From Janthinobacterium sp. BJB426 (lineage in GTDB: Bacteria; Pseudomonadota; Gammaproteobacteria; Burkholderiales; Burkholderiaceae_D), in contig NZ_PDZL01000001.1 in the NCBI RefSeq assembly GCF_002735705.1, forward strand, positions 434,001 through 498,000: a stretch of 64,000 bases of DNA. The letters are read 5' to 3'. Shown here one piece after another: positions 36,944 through 45,544 of the stretch (positions within the stretch are counted from its first letter, which is position 1; each line of letters begins with the position of its first letter). Below the pieces are notes generated by a model, which searched no databases, was not told the DNA's origin, and was given only the letters and a program-made list of their open reading frames with translations. A program made the position numbers and the translations under genes.

Positions 36944-39412
36944 TTAAAACTTCGTGCGCACGGTGAACATCACATTGCGCGGTTCGCCATAAAAACCTGT
37001 TCCGAACAGGCCCAGACCCGTCAGGTATTTTTTGTTCATCAGGTTGTTGACGTTCAGGCTGGCCGTGACGTTCTTGCTGATGTCATAGCGGCCCAGCAGG
37101 TTGACCAATGCATAGCTGCCCTGCTTCAGGCGCGCATTGTCGTTGACGGCAGGATTCCAGACCTCGCCGTGGAAACTGCTTTGCCAGGTCAGGCCGCCGC
37201 CCACCGTCACTTTGTCCAGGCTGGCCGGCAGGCGCCAGCTGCCTTGCATTCTTGCCAGGTGGGCCGGCTGCGTGGTTTTCATCGTTTCTGCGAACACTGC
37301 CTTGCCATCCTTGTCGCGCACATGTGCATACGTGTAGCCGGCGCTCAGTTTCACATCCTTCAGCACCTCGCCCGTCACTTCCATTTCCACGCCGCGGCTG
37401 GTGACGCCATCGATGGCTGTATACGCTACTTCGCCGTTGACTTCACCCACGGAACTGGCCACATTGCTTTGACGGATATGGAACAGGGACGCGCTGGCAT
37501 TGACCTTGCCATCGAGATACTCTGCCTTCACACCCGCTTCCACACCCTTGCCGCGCACGGGTGCGAGGAAGTTGCGCTTCACGTCGCGGCTGCTTTGCGG
37601 CGCAAAGATGCTCGTGTAGCTGCCGAACACGGAATAGGTCTTGTCGAGGTCATACACGATGCCCGCATACGGCGTGATGACGCCGCTTTCGTCCATGCGC
37701 GTATGGCTGGGCGTGGCATTGTCGAATAAGCTGCGCTTCTGGTCCATCTTGTAGTTGCTGATCCGCGTGCCGACGATTACCGATAGTGCATCGCTCGGGC
37801 GCAGGCGCACGGCGCCATACAGGCCGCTCTGGCGCGTGCTGTCGTTGTCGTTGCCCTGGTGTTCGAACGCCGGCTCCGCATACTGGCCGCGCCAGTCGAA
37901 GTAGCTGCCGTCCAGGGGCGGATAGACCGATTTGTAGACGGGGCCGTCCTGCTTGGCCGTCGATGAAGAATAACCCAGCATGGCTTCATGCTGGCGACCG
38001 AACAGGGTAAACGGGCCGCTGGCGTCCACGTTGAAGGTAGTCTGGCGGCGGTCGCCCGCGTATTTGCCCATGTAGAAGCTGGCGCCTTCCCCTGTGACGG
38101 GGTCAGGATAGCCGCCGCTGACCGAGCTCAACACGCTGTCATGCTTGCTGCGCAACTGGTTGGCGCTCAATTTCACTTTCCACGCGTTGGCGAAGCTGTG
38201 TTCCAGCGACGTGAATAGGGTGGTGTTCTGCATGTCGCGGCGGCTCCAGTCGGTGGCAGGATTCCACGAGGTGGGAAAGTTCGTGCGCGTGCCGTCGGAA
38301 AACATCAGGGGAAAGCCCGTCCAGGTGGAGCCGCGCGGTTTGTAATCCTGGTGCGTGAAGCCGGCCGTCAGCAGAGTGACGGGTGTCAGGTCCGCCTCGA
38401 TGATGCCGTAGGCGACCGATTTCTGCTGCTTGTAGCGGTCCAGGTAGGAGTGTTTGTCCTGGTAGGCGCCCACCAGGCGGCCGCGCACCGAGCGGTTTTC
38501 ATTGAGGGGGCCGGAGACATCGGCTTCGCCGCGGTAGTTATCCCACGATCCCGCGCCCAGGGTGGCCGAACCTTCGAAGCTGGCGGTGGGGCGCTTGCGC
38601 ACCATGTTGACGGTGGCCGACGGGTCGCCCGAACCGCTCATCAGGCCCGTCGCGCCTTTCAGCACTTCGATGCGGTCGTAGATGGCCATGTCACTGTTCG
38701 TCGTGCCCCAGTCGTAGACGCCGTCATAGATGGCCGACACGCCGTCGTACTGGAAATTGGTGACGGCAAAGCCGCGCGCCTGGAAGCTCCAGCGATCGCT
38801 GTCGTAGTTTTGCACGCTCACGCCATTGACGTTTTTCATGACGTCGGAGACGGCGCTGCTGTTCTGGTCATCCATCTGCTGGCGCGTGACGATGGTCAGC
38901 GACTGCGGCGTTTCACGCTGCGTCAAGGCCAGGCCCGTGGCGCCGTTGGCGGGGCCGCCCGTATAGCTGCCCGTGCCGCTGGTGGCGGCGCTGCGCTCGG
39001 CCGTCGCCACCACGGTGACGCCGCCCATGACGGCCACGCCGCGGCTGTCCGCCGAAGGTGTGCCGCCGCTGGCGGGAATTTTTTGCAGCAGGTAGCCGCC
39101 GTTCGATTGCGGCACGGCTTGCAGGCCGCTGCCGGCCAGCAGCACGCGGAAACCATCGTGCACGCCATAGCGGCCTTGCAGGCCGGCGCTGCGCAAGCCC
39201 TGCGTGGTGTCGCTGGAGAACGACAATAAAATGGCGCTGTCGCTGCCGAAGCGCGTCAGCACGTCGCCCAGCGCGCCGGCCGGAATGCTGTAGACGCGCA
39301 CTTGCTGGCTTTGCGCCTGGGCGAATGCCGGCAGGGCCAGGACCATGCCGATCTGCGACAGGGCGCAGGCCAGGACGGTGCGGGTGAGGAGGGAACGCGA
39401 AGCGTGGTGCAT
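36944..39412 (-). CDS. TonB-dependent siderophore receptor with STN signalling domain
   Basis: 822 residues from the ATG at 39412, preceded by GAAAGG; a TTG nine codons earlier is rejected. Order: signal peptide (ending PAFAQA), STN domain (QVRVYSIPAGALGDVLTRFG to about residue 105), TonB-box region and plug (ETPQSLTIVTRQQMDDQNSS, VLKGATGLMSGSGDPSATVN), then a 22-strand barrel ending FTVRTKF. It imports a ferric siderophore. The STN domain is used in cell-surface signalling to a FecR-type anti-sigma factor, and one is encoded directly upstream, so ligand binding probably activates its own expression. Confidence 0.92.
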   Translation of the reverse strand: MHHASRSLLTRTVLACALSQIGMVLALPAFAQAQSQQVRVYSIPAGALGDVLTRFGSDSAILLSFSSDTTQGLRSAGLQGRYGVHDGFRVLLAGSGLQAVPQSNGGYLLQKIPASGGTPSADSRGVAVMGGVTVVATAERSAATSGTGSYTGGPANGATGLALTQRETPQSLTIVTRQQMDDQNSSAVSDVMKNVNGVSVQNYDSDRWSFQARGFAVTNFQYDGVSAIYDGVYDWGTTNSDMAIYDRIEVLKGATGLMSGSGDPSATVNMVRKRPTASFEGSATLGAGSWDNYRGEADVSGPLNENRSVRGRLVGAYQDKHSYLDRYKQQKSVAYGIIEADLTPVTLLTAGFTHQDYKPRGSTWTGFPLMFSDGTRTNFPTSWNPATDWSRRDMQNTTLFTSLEHSFANAWKVKLSANQLRSKHDSVLSSVSGGYPDPVTGEGASFYMGKYAGDRRQTTFNVDASGPFTLFGRQHEAMLGYSSSTAKQDGPVYKSVYPPLDGSYFDWRGQYAEPAFEHQGNDNDSTRQSGLYGAVRLRPSDALSVIVGTRISNYKMDQKRSLFDNATPSHTRMDESGVITPYAGIVYDLDKTYSVFGSYTSIFAPQSSRDVKRNFLAPVRGKGVEAGVKAEYLDGKVNASASLFHIRQSNVASSVGEVNGEVAYTAIDGVTSRGVEMEVTGEVLKDVKLSAGYTYAHVRDKDGKAVFAETMKTTQPAHLARMQGSWRLPASLDKVTVGGGLTWQSSFHGEVWNPAVNDNARLKQGSYALVNLLGRYDISKNVTASLNVNNLMNKKYLTGLGLFGTGFYGEPRNVMFTVRTKF

Positions 39413-39507
39413 GGAATAAAACCTTTCGTGGATGCGCAAGATGGAGACTGCCTATCTTCCAAGTCACGCGAGCACGGCGAAACAGCTCACTTTGCAGAAA
39501 ATATTTT

Positions 39508-40824
39508 TCAGTGGGCCGCCAGTTCGATGCGCACCACCTGATGGCCCCAGAAGCGCGTGACGGTATTGCGCCGCAGTTGCAGGCTGGCGCTGACGGCATC
39601 GAGGATGGCGCCGACATCGGCCAGCGGGTAGGAACCGGACACGCGCAAGCCGGCGATGGCGGGCGCGCAGCCCAGCGGATGGTCGCTGTAGCGCGACAGC
39701 TCGGCGAGGAAATCGGCCAGGCGCATGTCGCGCGCCACCAGCATGCCATTGAGCCACGCGCCGCCATACGGCGCCAGCGCCTGGCGGTGCAAGCCGGTGC
39801 CGTCGAAATGGGCGCCTTCGCCGGGACGCAGCACCAGGCGCTGGGCGCCATCATCGGCCAGCACGGCGACGGCGCCTTCGAGCACGCCGGCGCTGGCATA
39901 GCCTTCGTGCAGGCGCACGGTGAAGCGCGTACCCAGCGCCTGCAGGCTGCCGTGCGGCGTGCCGACGAAGAAGGGGCGCTGCTCACCATCCTTGCCGGTG
40001 GCGATGAAGATTTCCCCGGCCAGCAGTTCGATGCGGCGCTGCGCGCCGTCGTAAACGATATTCACGGCGCTGCTGGTGTTGAGCGTGAGTTGCGTGCCGT
40101 CGGCCAGGGTGACCACGCGGCGCTGGTTGACAGCCGTGCGATAGTCGGCCATCCAGCCGCGCCATGGGCTGCGGCGCTCAAACGCATACAGCGAGGCGCC
40201 GCAGGCCAGCAGCAGTGCCAGCGTCTTGACGGCGTGGCGGCGCGGCGCATTCGCCTGCACGCAGGCGCGCAGCAGGGTCGCGTGCATGGCGGGCGGCAGG
40301 TGTTCATGCTGCGTTTGCAGCTGCTGCCACGCCTGCGTGGCGCTGCCGGCCCGCTGCAAATGGCGTTTGACTGTCGCCAGCGAGATGCCGAGCTGGCGCG
40401 CGATGTCTTCCTGCGGCAGTTCGTCGAGCTGGCGTAGCAAAAAAGCCCGTTTCACGGGAGGCGGCAAGCCGTCGAGCATGCGGTCGAGTTCAAACACGGT
40501 GGCCAGCAGCAGCGCCCGTTCCTCGGGCGATGGCGCATGCCGGGGCGGCAGTTGCGCCAGCACGTCGAGGTAAGCCTGTTCCAGTTTCTGACGGCGGTAA
40601 TGGTTGAACAGCACACGCTGCGCGACGGTGGCGAGCAAGGCACGCGGCTCGCGCGCGGCGACGGCGTCTTCGCGGTCGAGCAGGCGCACGAAGGTGTCAT
40701 GCGCCACATCGGCCGCGCACGCCGTGCTGCCCAGCTTCTTGCGCAGCCAGCCCTGCAGCCAGCCATGGTGGTCGGCATACAGTGTCGCGATGTCCTGGCG
40801 TTGTAGCGGCTCTGCCAGCGGCAT
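39508..40824 (-). CDS. Hybrid ECF sigma factor / FecR anti-sigma factor (IutY type)
   Basis: 438 residues in one uninterrupted frame from the ATG at 40824 (AGGGGA upstream). Residues 14-75 are sigma region 2 (LYADHHGWLQGWLRKKLG), 105-157 region 4 (LDELPQEDIARQLGISLATV KRHL split by nothing), so a FecI-type sigma factor. There is then no stop: a shortened FecR N-terminus (TQAWQQLQTQ), one membrane span (about 198-215), the FecR domain (about 235-335) with TLADGTQLTLNTSSAVNI, and a C-terminal STN-like part to 438. This equals the sigma/anti-sigma hybrid known from Pseudomonas putida IutY, freed by Prc and RseP proteolysis. A Fur box lies 48 bp upstream. Confidence 0.88.
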   Translation of the reverse strand: MPLAEPLQRQDIATLYADHHGWLQGWLRKKLGSTACAADVAHDTFVRLLDREDAVAAREPRALLATVAQRVLFNHYRRQKLEQAYLDVLAQLPPRHAPSPEERALLLATVFELDRMLDGLPPPVKRAFLLRQLDELPQEDIARQLGISLATVKRHLQRAGSATQAWQQLQTQHEHLPPAMHATLLRACVQANAPRRHAVKTLALLLACGASLYAFERRSPWRGWMADYRTAVNQRRVVTLADGTQLTLNTSSAVNIVYDGAQRRIELLAGEIFIATGKDGEQRPFFVGTPHGSLQALGTRFTVRLHEGYASAGVLEGAVAVLADDGAQRLVLRPGEGAHFDGTGLHRQALAPYGGAWLNGMLVARDMRLADFLAELSRYSDHPLGCAPAIAGLRVSGSYPLADVGAILDAVSASLQLRRNTVTRFWGHQVVRIELAAH

Positions 40825-40871
40825 CGCGTTCCCCTTGCATGGCCGGTCCGGGTGGACTGGTATTTTTAAAC

Positions 40872-40890
40872 AATAATAAGAATCATTCTC
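40872..40890. promoter_or_regulatory. Fur box upstream of the sigma/anti-sigma hybrid
   Basis: AATAATAAGAATCATTCTC matches the 19-bp Fur consensus at about 15 positions on this strand. It is 48 bp upstream of the hybrid gene, as expected for iron-repressed cell-surface signalling. Confidence 0.75.
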
Positions 40891-40980
40891 ACTTATTGTA
40901 ACAAGCGGGGGAGGTGGATGTAAATGACGGGGAGATGGGGTGTGGTTTTTTTGGGTTTGCGTTGTTGGGGTAAAAGTCAC

Positions 40981-41101
40981 GATGACTGGCAAAACCGTCG
41001 CGAGCGAAAGGGCGAGGCGGTCGAGAAGCGCAACCGTACTATAAGTACGGTGAGCATCGCAGGCCGCCTATGCCGACGCGCAGTAGGTTTGGCCAGGCAT
41101 C
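40981..41101. repeat. 121-bp imperfect palindromic element (MITE- or REP-like)
   Basis: Terminal inverted repeats of 16 bp, GATGACTGGCAAAACC (40981-40996) and GGTTTGGCCAGGCATC (41086-41101), pair with two mismatches. Inside are nested arms AGGCGG/CCGCCT and ACCGTACT/AGTACGGT around ATA (41041-41043), so the whole unit can fold into one long hairpin. It abuts the ybdK stop codon. No coding capacity. Only one copy was noticed in the window. Confidence 0.6.
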
Positions 41102-41102
41102 C

Positions 41103-42233
41103 TCAATAGTTCATGGGTTCACCACGAAAACATCTGATGGCCGAATCGACCATCCCCTCGGCGCTGCCCTGCACATTGCGCTGCTTGCGCAGGTATTGTG
41201 CGTCGCTCCATTGCTTGGCCACGTCCGACAGGTGTTTCAGGGCCGGCGTGCTGCCCAGCGCCTCGGCGTGCGGTTCCATCTTGCGCAGGGTGGTCATGAT
41301 GTCTTCGCGCAGCGACATCGTCTCGTAGGTTTTCGGATGCGTGATGGCGCCGTCGAGGCCGAAGCGGCAAGCCTGGAAGCGGTTGTAGTTATACACGAGA
41401 TAATCGTCTTCCACCGGCGGGGTTTCGCGGCGTTCGAGCAGGTAGCGGCACAGGGCCTGCAGGTAGGCGGCCAGCGCGGCGGCCCGTTCCACCGTCAGCG
41501 GCGTGTCGCACACGCGCAGTTCGATGGTGCCGAATTCCGGCTTGGGACGGATATCCCAGTAAAAATCCTTCATGCTCTTGATGATGCCCGTGTTCTCCAT
41601 CTTGGCGAAATACTCGTTGGAGAACTGGTCCCAGCTCAAGGTGAACGGCGCGCGCCCGCTCATGGGAAACGCGAACACGGAGTTCAGGCGCGCCGAGTCG
41701 AACAGGGTGTCGCGTCCCTGCACGTAGGGCGAGGACGCCGACAGGGCGATGAAGTGGGGGATGTAGCGGTTCAGCGAATGCAGCAGGAACATGGCGTCGT
41801 CGCCCGAGGCGCAGCCGATGTGCACGTGCTGGCCGAAGATGGTGAACTGCTTGGCCAGGTAGCCGTACAGTTCCGAAATCTCCTGGAAGCGGGGCTTGGA
41901 AAAGATCTTTTGCGACGACCATTGCTGGAACGGGTGCGTGCCGCCGCCCGCGATGCCGATATTGAGCTTGTCGCCGGCCGTGATCAAGGTGTCGCGGATT
42001 TCCTGCAACTGCGCCAGCAGCGGGCCGTGATGCGTGTGCACGCTCGAGTTAATCTCGATCATGCTCTCGGTGATTTCCGGCGTGACGTTGCCGGGGAACG
42101 GTTTCTTGTTCAGCAGATGCAGCAGGTCGGGGCTGGCGGCCGTCAAATCATAGTCCGACAGGTTTACCAGCTGCAGTTCGAGTTCGACGCCGAAGGTCAG
42201 CGCGGCCGATTGGCCAAAGGGTTCCAGCGGCAT
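41103..42233 (-). CDS. ybdK: YbdK-family carboxylate-amine ligase (GCS2)
   Basis: 376 residues, the usual length. Motifs of the glutamate-cysteine-ligase type 2 fold: [20 protein letters not shown] at the N-terminus, [37 protein letters not shown] and [17 protein letters not shown]. The family has weak gamma-glutamylcysteine ligase activity; natural substrates are often unknown. The ATG directly follows the stop of the antiporter gene (no gap), with AAGGAG inside that gene's end, so the two are coupled. Confidence 0.9.
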   Translation of the reverse strand: MPLEPFGQSAALTFGVELELQLVNLSDYDLTAASPDLLHLLNKKPFPGNVTPEITESMIEINSSVHTHHGPLLAQLQEIRDTLITAGDKLNIGIAGGGTHPFQQWSSQKIFSKPRFQEISELYGYLAKQFTIFGQHVHIGCASGDDAMFLLHSLNRYIPHFIALSASSPYVQGRDTLFDSARLNSVFAFPMSGRAPFTLSWDQFSNEYFAKMENTGIIKSMKDFYWDIRPKPEFGTIELRVCDTPLTVERAAALAAYLQALCRYLLERRETPPVEDDYLVYNYNRFQACRFGLDGAITHPKTYETMSLREDIMTTLRKMEPHAEALGSTPALKHLSDVAKQWSDAQYLRKQRNVQGSAEGMVDSAIRCFRGEPMNY

Positions 42234-43421
42234 TTAGCGCTCCTTGATTTCGTGGGTTTCTTTGGCCAGCATCAGCACGCGCTGCACCAGCACGGGGCCG
42301 ACCAGTTCCAGGCCCAGGGTGATGGCGGCCAGGGCGTTCAATTCATCGCCGAAGTTCACGCCATGCTGGCGCGCGTGTTCCAGCAGCAGGATGATGAAGA
42401 CGGAGACGGGCGTCAGCGCCACGCCCGTCAGCACGCCCTTGCGCCAGGAAATGCCGCTCACATGCGAAAACGCGGCCACGCCGACGACCTTCGTCAGCAA
42501 TCGTCCGCCGACGACGGCCAGGGCCAGGCCCGCGCCGGCCGCCACGCTGGCCCATTCCAGGGTCGAGGCGGCATACACGAACAGCAGCACCGTCAGCAGC
42601 TCGCCCAGCGCGCCGAAATTGCGCTGCGCCTGGCTGAAGGCGACCCTGCGGTGGCGCGCGACCAGGCCGAAGGTGAGCGTGGCCAGGAGCGGCGACAGGC
42701 TGGTGGTGTAGGTCAGGGCGACGAGCAGCATCACAGACAGCGCGAAGGCCACGGTGGCATCCTGCGCCATGTTGCCCAGTCGGCGCAGCATGGCCGGCAC
42801 GACGATGCCGAAGACGGTGCCGGCGGCCACGGAAGCGGCCAGCACGGCGGCGCTGCTGCTGCTTGCCTCAATCAGGTCGGTGGAACTCTGGAACATCCAG
42901 AAGCCGACGATGATGTTGAACGTGAAGACGGCCAGCACGCAATTCAATGCGGTGAGGTGGACGATGCGTTCCGTGACCTGGCCCGAGCTGCGTTCCTCGT
43001 TGATGACGCGCATGATGGTGGCCGGCGAAGTGGACATGGCGAGCGATGCCAGCAGCAGCGCCGTCATCGAGGTGCTGCCGAATTCGATGCCGATGAAGTA
43101 GACGACGGCAAAGGTCAGCAAGGATTCGACCAAGCCTGTGACGGCGATCCACGGATTGTTCTTCAGCCAGCGCAGGTTGATGCGGTAGCCGACTTCGAAC
43201 AGGATCAGGCCGAAGGCCACGTCGGCCAGCACCAGCATGGGGCCGGCGTCCGTCTGCGGCAGGATGCCCACCTGCGTCTGCGCGAGGACGAAACCGATCA
43301 CGCCGTAAAAACTGATGCGCGGCAGGCCAGTCCAGCGGTGGCCGAATTCGCCCACCACCCAGGCCAGGGTGATGGCGAACGGCCAGGACAGGTCGGCGGC
43401 GATCGAGATCAGACTTTGCAT
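42234..43421 (-). CDS. Cation:proton antiporter (CPA2/Kef-like membrane domain)
   Basis: 395 residues from the ATG at 43421; AAAGGA is six bases upstream, better than for the ATG at 43427. About twelve membrane spans, with GFVLAQTQVGILPQTDAGPM and FGLILFEVGYRI in the first half and SLAMSTSPATIMRVINEERS further on, typical of the monovalent cation:proton antiporter-2 domain. No cytosolic RCK/KTN regulatory domain is present. Transport of K+ or Na+ against H+ is likely. Coupled to a gamma-glutamyl-ligase-like gene, which is notable since Kef systems respond to glutathione adducts. Confidence 0.85.
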   Translation of the reverse strand: MQSLISIAADLSWPFAITLAWVVGEFGHRWTGLPRISFYGVIGFVLAQTQVGILPQTDAGPMLVLADVAFGLILFEVGYRINLRWLKNNPWIAVTGLVESLLTFAVVYFIGIEFGSTSMTALLLASLAMSTSPATIMRVINEERSSGQVTERIVHLTALNCVLAVFTFNIIVGFWMFQSSTDLIEASSSSAAVLAASVAAGTVFGIVVPAMLRRLGNMAQDATVAFALSVMLLVALTYTTSLSPLLATLTFGLVARHRRVAFSQAQRNFGALGELLTVLLFVYAASTLEWASVAAGAGLALAVVGGRLLTKVVGVAAFSHVSGISWRKGVLTGVALTPVSVFIILLLEHARQHGVNFGDELNALAAITLGLELVGPVLVQRVLMLAKETHEIKER

Positions 43422-43691
43422 GCTCATTCCTTTGAAAATGGCGCTGGCACCGGCCGGCAGCACGGGGGCTGGCGCGGCAATGTCGTGGTGCAGCGGTGGT
43501 GCATGGTTTGCGCAGAGCGATGCGCCGATTCTACCGGAGCAGAAGGCGCGCACGATGTGCGCAATCGAACAGTGTCGCGGCCATGGCGGCCGCGCACAGG
43601 ATGCAGCAGGTTGGGCAGGGCTGGTATCAGCGTATGGTACCCGCCCGCAGCGGAGATGCTCCGCACGGTAGTGCCGTGTCGCAGTGTACGG

Positions 43692-43714
43692 CATGGCGGC
43701 CCCCTGCCGCCATG
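43692..43714. other. Hairpin CATGGCGGC/GCCGCCATG
   Basis: A perfect 9-bp stem with a CCCCT loop between the VWA gene and the antiporter gene, followed on the plus strand by a short T run. No plus-strand gene ends here, so its direction is unclear; it may end the minus-strand VWA transcript. The rest of the 312-bp gap 43422-43733 shows nothing else. Confidence 0.4.
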
Positions 43715-43733
43715 GACTTTTTGTTGCGCGTTT

Positions 43734-44903
43734 TTATTTACTGAGCAGACGCATGCCCCGTTCCAGCCCGTCGATCGACAGGGGGAACATACGGTTGTTC
43801 ATCAACTGCCGCATCACGCCGATCGACTGGCGGTACTGCCACAAGCCTTCCGATTCGGGATTGAGCCAGATGAATTTCGGGAACGCCTGGGTAAAGCGCG
43901 CCAGCCACGTCGATCCCGCTTCCTCGTTGTTGTATTCGACGCTGCCGCCCGGCTGCAGGATTTCGTAGGGACTCATGGTGGCGTCACCGACAAAAATCAG
44001 CTTGGTGTCGGGCGGGTATTTGCGCAGCACGTCCCAGGTGGGAAAACGCTCGGCGTTGCGGCGCCGGTTGTTCTTCCACAGGTAGTCGTAGACGCAGTTA
44101 TGGAAGTAAAAGAACTCCATGTTCTTGAATTCCGTCTTCGCCGCCGAAAACAGTTCTTCGGTGCGCTCGATATGGTCGTCCATGCTGCCGCCCACGTCAA
44201 ACAACATCAGCACCTTGATGCGGTTCTTGCGTTCGGGCCGCATCCTGATGTCGAGGTAGCCCGCATTGTTCGCTGTCGCGGCGATGGTGGCGTCCAGCGC
44301 CAGTTCGTCTTCCGCGCCTTCGCGCGCGAACTTGCGCAGGCGGCGCAAGGCCACCTTGATATTACGCGTGCCCAGTTCGCGCTCGCCGTCATAATCCTTG
44401 TAGCTGCGCGCTTCCCATACCTTGACGGCCGTGCGGTTGCCGCCCTTGCCGCCGATGCGGATGCCTTCCGGGTTCGTACCGCCATTGCCGAATGGCGAGG
44501 TGCCGCCCGTGCCGATCCACTTGCTGCCGCCTTCGTGGCGCTCCTTCTGTTCCTTCAGCAGTTCATTGAGGCGGTCCATCAGCTTGTCGTAGCCGAACTT
44601 TTCCAGTTGCGCCTTCTGTTCCTCGGACAGCTCGCGCTGCATGCGTTTCAACAGCCAGTCGAGGGGAATCGCCGCGTTCGTGTCGAAGGCCGCGTTGACG
44701 CCCTTGAAGTACTGCGCAAACGCGCGGTCGAACTTGTCGAAATGGGCTTCATCCTTGACCAGGGTCAGGCGCGCCAGATAGTAAAAATCGTCCATCGAGG
44801 CGCCGATGACGTTCTTTTGCAGCGCTTCAAGCAAGGTCAGAAATTCCTTGATCGAGACGGGAATCTTCGCATCCTTGAGCGTGAAGAAGAAGTCGATCAG
44901 CAT
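43734..44903 (-). CDS. VWA/CoxE-like protein, partner of MoxR ATPase
   Basis: 389 residues from the ATG at 44903 (MLIDFFFTLKDAKIPVSIKE), the typical N-terminus of the CoxE-like VWA family. The C-terminal half is a von Willebrand A domain with a MIDAS motif LMLFDVGGSMDDH (D-x-G-x-S form) and LIFVGDATMSPYE. A Gly-rich linker (KWIGTGGTSPFGNGG) separates the helical N-domain from it. Such proteins work with MoxR AAA+ ATPases as metal-insertion or assembly chaperones. The start overlaps the GNAT gene's end by seven bases. Confidence 0.88.
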   Translation of the reverse strand: MLIDFFFTLKDAKIPVSIKEFLTLLEALQKNVIGASMDDFYYLARLTLVKDEAHFDKFDRAFAQYFKGVNAAFDTNAAIPLDWLLKRMQRELSEEQKAQLEKFGYDKLMDRLNELLKEQKERHEGGSKWIGTGGTSPFGNGGTNPEGIRIGGKGGNRTAVKVWEARSYKDYDGERELGTRNIKVALRRLRKFAREGAEDELALDATIAATANNAGYLDIRMRPERKNRIKVLMLFDVGGSMDDHIERTEELFSAAKTEFKNMEFFYFHNCVYDYLWKNNRRRNAERFPTWDVLRKYPPDTKLIFVGDATMSPYEILQPGGSVEYNNEEAGSTWLARFTQAFPKFIWLNPESEGLWQYRQSIGVMRQLMNNRMFPLSIDGLERGMRLLSK

Positions 44904-45535
44904 GGCGCGGACTCTCCCGCGCGGGGCAGTGCGGCGATGGGGCGCTGCGCCAGCTTGTAGCGCAGATGGGCGGCAATCTCCGGCCACTCGCCGCGCGCGA
45001 TGCTGTACATGACGGTGTCGCGCACGGTGCCGTCGCGGCGCAGCGCATGGTGACGCAGCACGCCGTCCTTTTTTGCGCCCAGACGTTCGATGGCCGCCTG
45101 CGAGGCGTGATTGAAATTATCGGTGCGCAGGCCCACCAGCGCGCAGCCGAGCGTGTCGAAGGCGTGCGCCAAAAGCAGCAATTTGCAGGTGGTGTTGACG
45201 TGGCTGCGCTGGCAGCGCTTGGCGTACCAGGTGTAGCCGATTTCCAGGCGTTTGATCTCCGGCACCACGTCGTGGTAGCTGGTGGTGCCGAGCACCTCGC
45301 CGCTGGCTACATCGATGACGGCAAAGGCGAAGCGCGAAGGGCGCATCTCGATGCCCTTGAAAATGTACTGATCCACCTGGTCCGGCTCGGGCACGGAGGT
45401 GACGCGCAGGTTCCACAGTTCGCCATCCATGGCCGCCGCGCGCAAGCCAGCCGCATGGTGCGGCGCCAGCGCTTCGAGGCGGATGCCGTGCAATTCCAGG
45501 GGGACGAAGACCTTGTCGGGGCTGATGTCGTTCAC
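44897..45535 (-). CDS. GNAT N-acetyltransferase (RimJ/RimL-like)
   Basis: 212 residues from a GTG at 45535; AAGGAG, overlapping the upstream stop as TAAGGAG, is five bases away. The GNAT fold shows IKRLEIGYTWYAKRCQRSHV (motif A region, replacing the usual Q/R-x-x-G-x-G/A by Q-R-S-H-V-N) and NHASQAAIERLGAKKDGVLR. This subgroup acetylates small amines or protein N-termini. It is wedged between the MoxR ATPase (9 bp upstream) and the VWA protein (7-bp overlap). Confidence 0.85.
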   Translation of the reverse strand: MNDISPDKVFVPLELHGIRLEALAPHHAAGLRAAAMDGELWNLRVTSVPEPDQVDQYIFKGIEMRPSRFAFAVIDVASGEVLGTTSYHDVVPEIKRLEIGYTWYAKRCQRSHVNTTCKLLLLAHAFDTLGCALVGLRTDNFNHASQAAIERLGAKKDGVLRHHALRRDGTVRDTVMYSIARGEWPEIAAHLRYKLAQRPIAALPRAGESAPC

Positions 45536-45544
45536 CGGCGCTCC

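Noticed and set aside
40825..40992. N-terminal extension of the sigma/anti-sigma hybrid
   Set aside because: The extra 56 codons are Pro/Thr-rich, cross the Fur box, and a proper ribosome site precedes the ATG at 40824.
41070..44960. A 1296-codon open frame on the plus strand
   Set aside because: It lies wholly antisense to ybdK, the antiporter and the VWA gene, is rich in His/Gln/Arg/Gly, and shows no family motif; it results from GC-rich codon bias.
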